6,253 bases of DNA from Bacteroides sp. (GTDB lineage Bacteria; Bacteroidota; Bacteroidia; Bacteroidales; GCA-2748055): assembly GCA_011048475.1 (NCBI GenBank), contig DSDZ01000223.1, positions 1-6,253 of the forward strand, in the 5' to 3' direction. Below, one piece after another: positions 5,084 to 6,253 of this stretch. Made by a program: the position numbers and the translations under genes. The notes under the pieces were generated by a model, which saw only the letters and a list, made by a program, of their open reading frames with translations, was not told the DNA's origin and did no database searches. The number at the start of each line of letters is the position of its first letter. Positions within the stretch are counted from its first letter, which is position 1.

Positions 5084-6253
5084 GGTTGTCCGGCTTATCG
5101 TACCTGGCAATGTTGAGGAAGTGACCCATTTTGTCCCGTTTGGTTTCCAGGTAGAATTTGTTGTGTGCGTTGGCGGTCACCTGCAGGGGGATGACCTCCA
5201 CGATCCGCATTCCGTAGCCTTCCAGTCCGGCCTGCTTCACCGGATTGTTGGTCATCAGCCTGATGTTCCTCACCCCCAGTGCATGCAGCATCCCGGCGCC
5301 CACGCCGTAGTCCCGTTCGTCCTCGGCAAATCCCAGCTCCAGGTTGGCTTCCACCGTGTCCCTTCCCTCTTCCTGCAGCTTGTAGGCCTTGATCTTGTTA
5401 TAGAGCCCGATCCCCCTGCCTTCCTGATTCAGATAGACGATCACCCCCCTGCCTTCTTTCTGGACCTTCCGCATGGCCTCGTGCAACTGTTCTCCGCAGT
5501 CGCACCGGAAACTGCCGAAGATATCCCCGGTCACGCATGATGAATGGACCCTCACCAGAACGGGATCGTTTTCCTCCCATTTTCCCTTGATGAGCGCCAC
5601 ATGCTCCATCCCGTTGGATTTCTGTATGAAAGGGATCAGTTGAAAATCCCCGTAAATGGTGGGAAGGCTCACCCTGCTTCCTTTGATGAGGATGCTGTCG
5701 GTTTTCAGCCTGTGGGCGATCAGGTCCTTGATCGAGATGATCTTCAGGCGGAACTCCTCCGCGATCCGGACCAGCTGGGCAAGCCTGGCCATGCTCCCGT
5801 CCTCATTCATGATCTCCACCAGCACACCCCCCGGCTTCAGTCCCGCCATGATCGTCAGATCCACCGCGGCCTCGGTGTGTCCGGCACGTCTGAGGACCCC
5901 CTGCCGCTTGGCCTTCAGCGGAAAAATGTGTCCCGGTCTTGCCAGATCTTCGGGGTGTGTGACCGGGTCCACCAGTGCACGCAGGGTCTTTGCCCTGTCC
6001 GATGCGGATATTCCGGTGGTGGTACCGTGTCCGATCAGATCCACCGACACGGTGAATGCGGTTGAGAATGAGCTTGTATTGGTCCGCACCATCATGGGCA
6101 GGTCCAGTTCGGTGCACCTTTCTTCGGTCAGTGCCGCGCAGATCAGCCCCTTTCCGTGGGTGGCCATGAAGTTGACCGTTTCCGGGGTGATCAGTTCGGC
6201 GGCTGCCATGAAATCCCCTTCATTTTCCCTGTCTTCGTCATCCACCACGATGA
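5073..6253 (-). CDS. ribBA: Bifunctional DHBP synthase / GTP cyclohydrolase II (5' end outside window)
   Basis: The protein supplies both riboflavin precursors: the RibB part makes 3,4-dihydroxy-2-butanone 4-phosphate from ribulose 5-phosphate, and the RibA part opens GTP to the diamino-pyrimidinone. The 392 visible codons lack only about the first 20-25 residues; the edge reads IVVDDEDRENEGDF, so the GTG at 6248 is an internal valine, not a start. RibB (to about residue 190) shows DDEDRENEGD, HGKGLICAALTEER, TTTGISASDR, RPGHIFPL and RAGHTEAAVDL. RibA (about 195-378) has the zinc ligands Cys239, Cys250 and Cys252 in HSSCVTGDIFGSFRCDCG, then LNQEGRGIGL, DERDYGVGA with the catalytic Asp and Arg kept, and TNNPVKQAGLEGYG. 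Both halves look active. It overlaps fmt downstream. Any FMN riboswitch would lie beyond the right edge. Confidence 0.96.
   Translation of the reverse strand, partial: IVVDDEDRENEGDFMAAAELITPETVNFMATHGKGLICAALTEERCTELDLPMMVRTNTSSFSTAFTVSVDLIGHGTTTGISASDRAKTLRALVDPVTHPEDLARPGHIFPLKAKRQGVLRRAGHTEAAVDLTIMAGLKPGGVLVEIMNEDGSMARLAQLVRIAEEFRLKIISIKDLIAHRLKTDSILIKGSRVSLPTIYGDFQLIPFIQKSNGMEHVALIKGKWEENDPVLVRVHSSCVTGDIFGSFRCDCGEQLHEAMRKVQKEGRGVIVYLNQEGRGIGLYNKIKAYKLQEEGRDTVEANLELGFAEDERDYGVGAGMLHALGVRNIRLMTNNPVKQAGLEGYGMRIVEVIPLQVTANAHNKFYLETKRDKMGHFLNIARYDKPDNHDR

Noticed and set aside
4205..5116. Long open frame on the plus strand (303 codons)
   Set aside because: It is antisense to fmt, whose catalytic motifs are clear. 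The composition is Gly/His/Pro-rich and no family is recognisable.
6246..6248. GTG as a start codon for ribBA
   Set aside because: Codons upstream to the window edge continue the conserved IVVDDEDREN motif in frame, so this is an internal valine and the gene is cut by the window boundary.

Overview
The window looks like a chromosomal housekeeping stretch from a Bacteroidota bacterium with moderately high GC, probably near Bacteroidales/Marinilabiliales. Three things support this. The proteins match the Bacteroidota versions of their families as I remember them, including a bifunctional RibBA, a short S4-less RluA-type synthase and a GH73-LysM protein. Start codons lack convincing Shine-Dalgarno sequences. 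Several starts are preceded at 15-22 nt by -7 boxes of the Bacteroidota type (TAnnTTTG or close), once with a well-spaced -33 box. This assignment is inference, since no marker gene is present.

Layout, left to right. Bases 1-173 are non-coding and hold a cluster of TGTCA/TGACA half-sites and a possible promoter. panB (174-989, +) makes ketopantoate for pantothenate/CoA. A 138-bp gap holds a TTAGG/CCTAA inverted-repeat element and a small hairpin. An RluA-family pseudouridine synthase (1128-1808, +) converges on cytidine deaminase cdd (1904-2386, -); between their 3' ends lies a 16-bp tandem duplication. cdd is divergent from a secreted GH73 glucosaminidase with two LysM domains (2554-3597, +). 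Their 167-bp intergenic region has near-identical -7 boxes facing outward and a GC-rich 12-bp palindrome between them. A small gene with its own well-formed promoter (3685-4143, +) encodes only the DNA-binding (SAM-like, core-binding) domain of a tyrosine recombinase. It overlaps the 3' end of fmt (4109-5083, -) tail to tail. fmt overlaps by 11 nt the end of ribBA (5073-6253, -), which runs off the right edge; these two are probably co-transcribed from a promoter outside the window.

The genes serve core metabolism and maintenance: CoA precursor, riboflavin, initiator-tRNA formylation, RNA modification, pyrimidine salvage and cell-wall turnover. They do not form one pathway. I see no CRISPR array, tRNA, rRNA, complete mobile element or defence system. 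The least ordinary item is the recombinase fragment at the fmt 3' end; the rest of the interest is in the intergenic repeats and palindromes.
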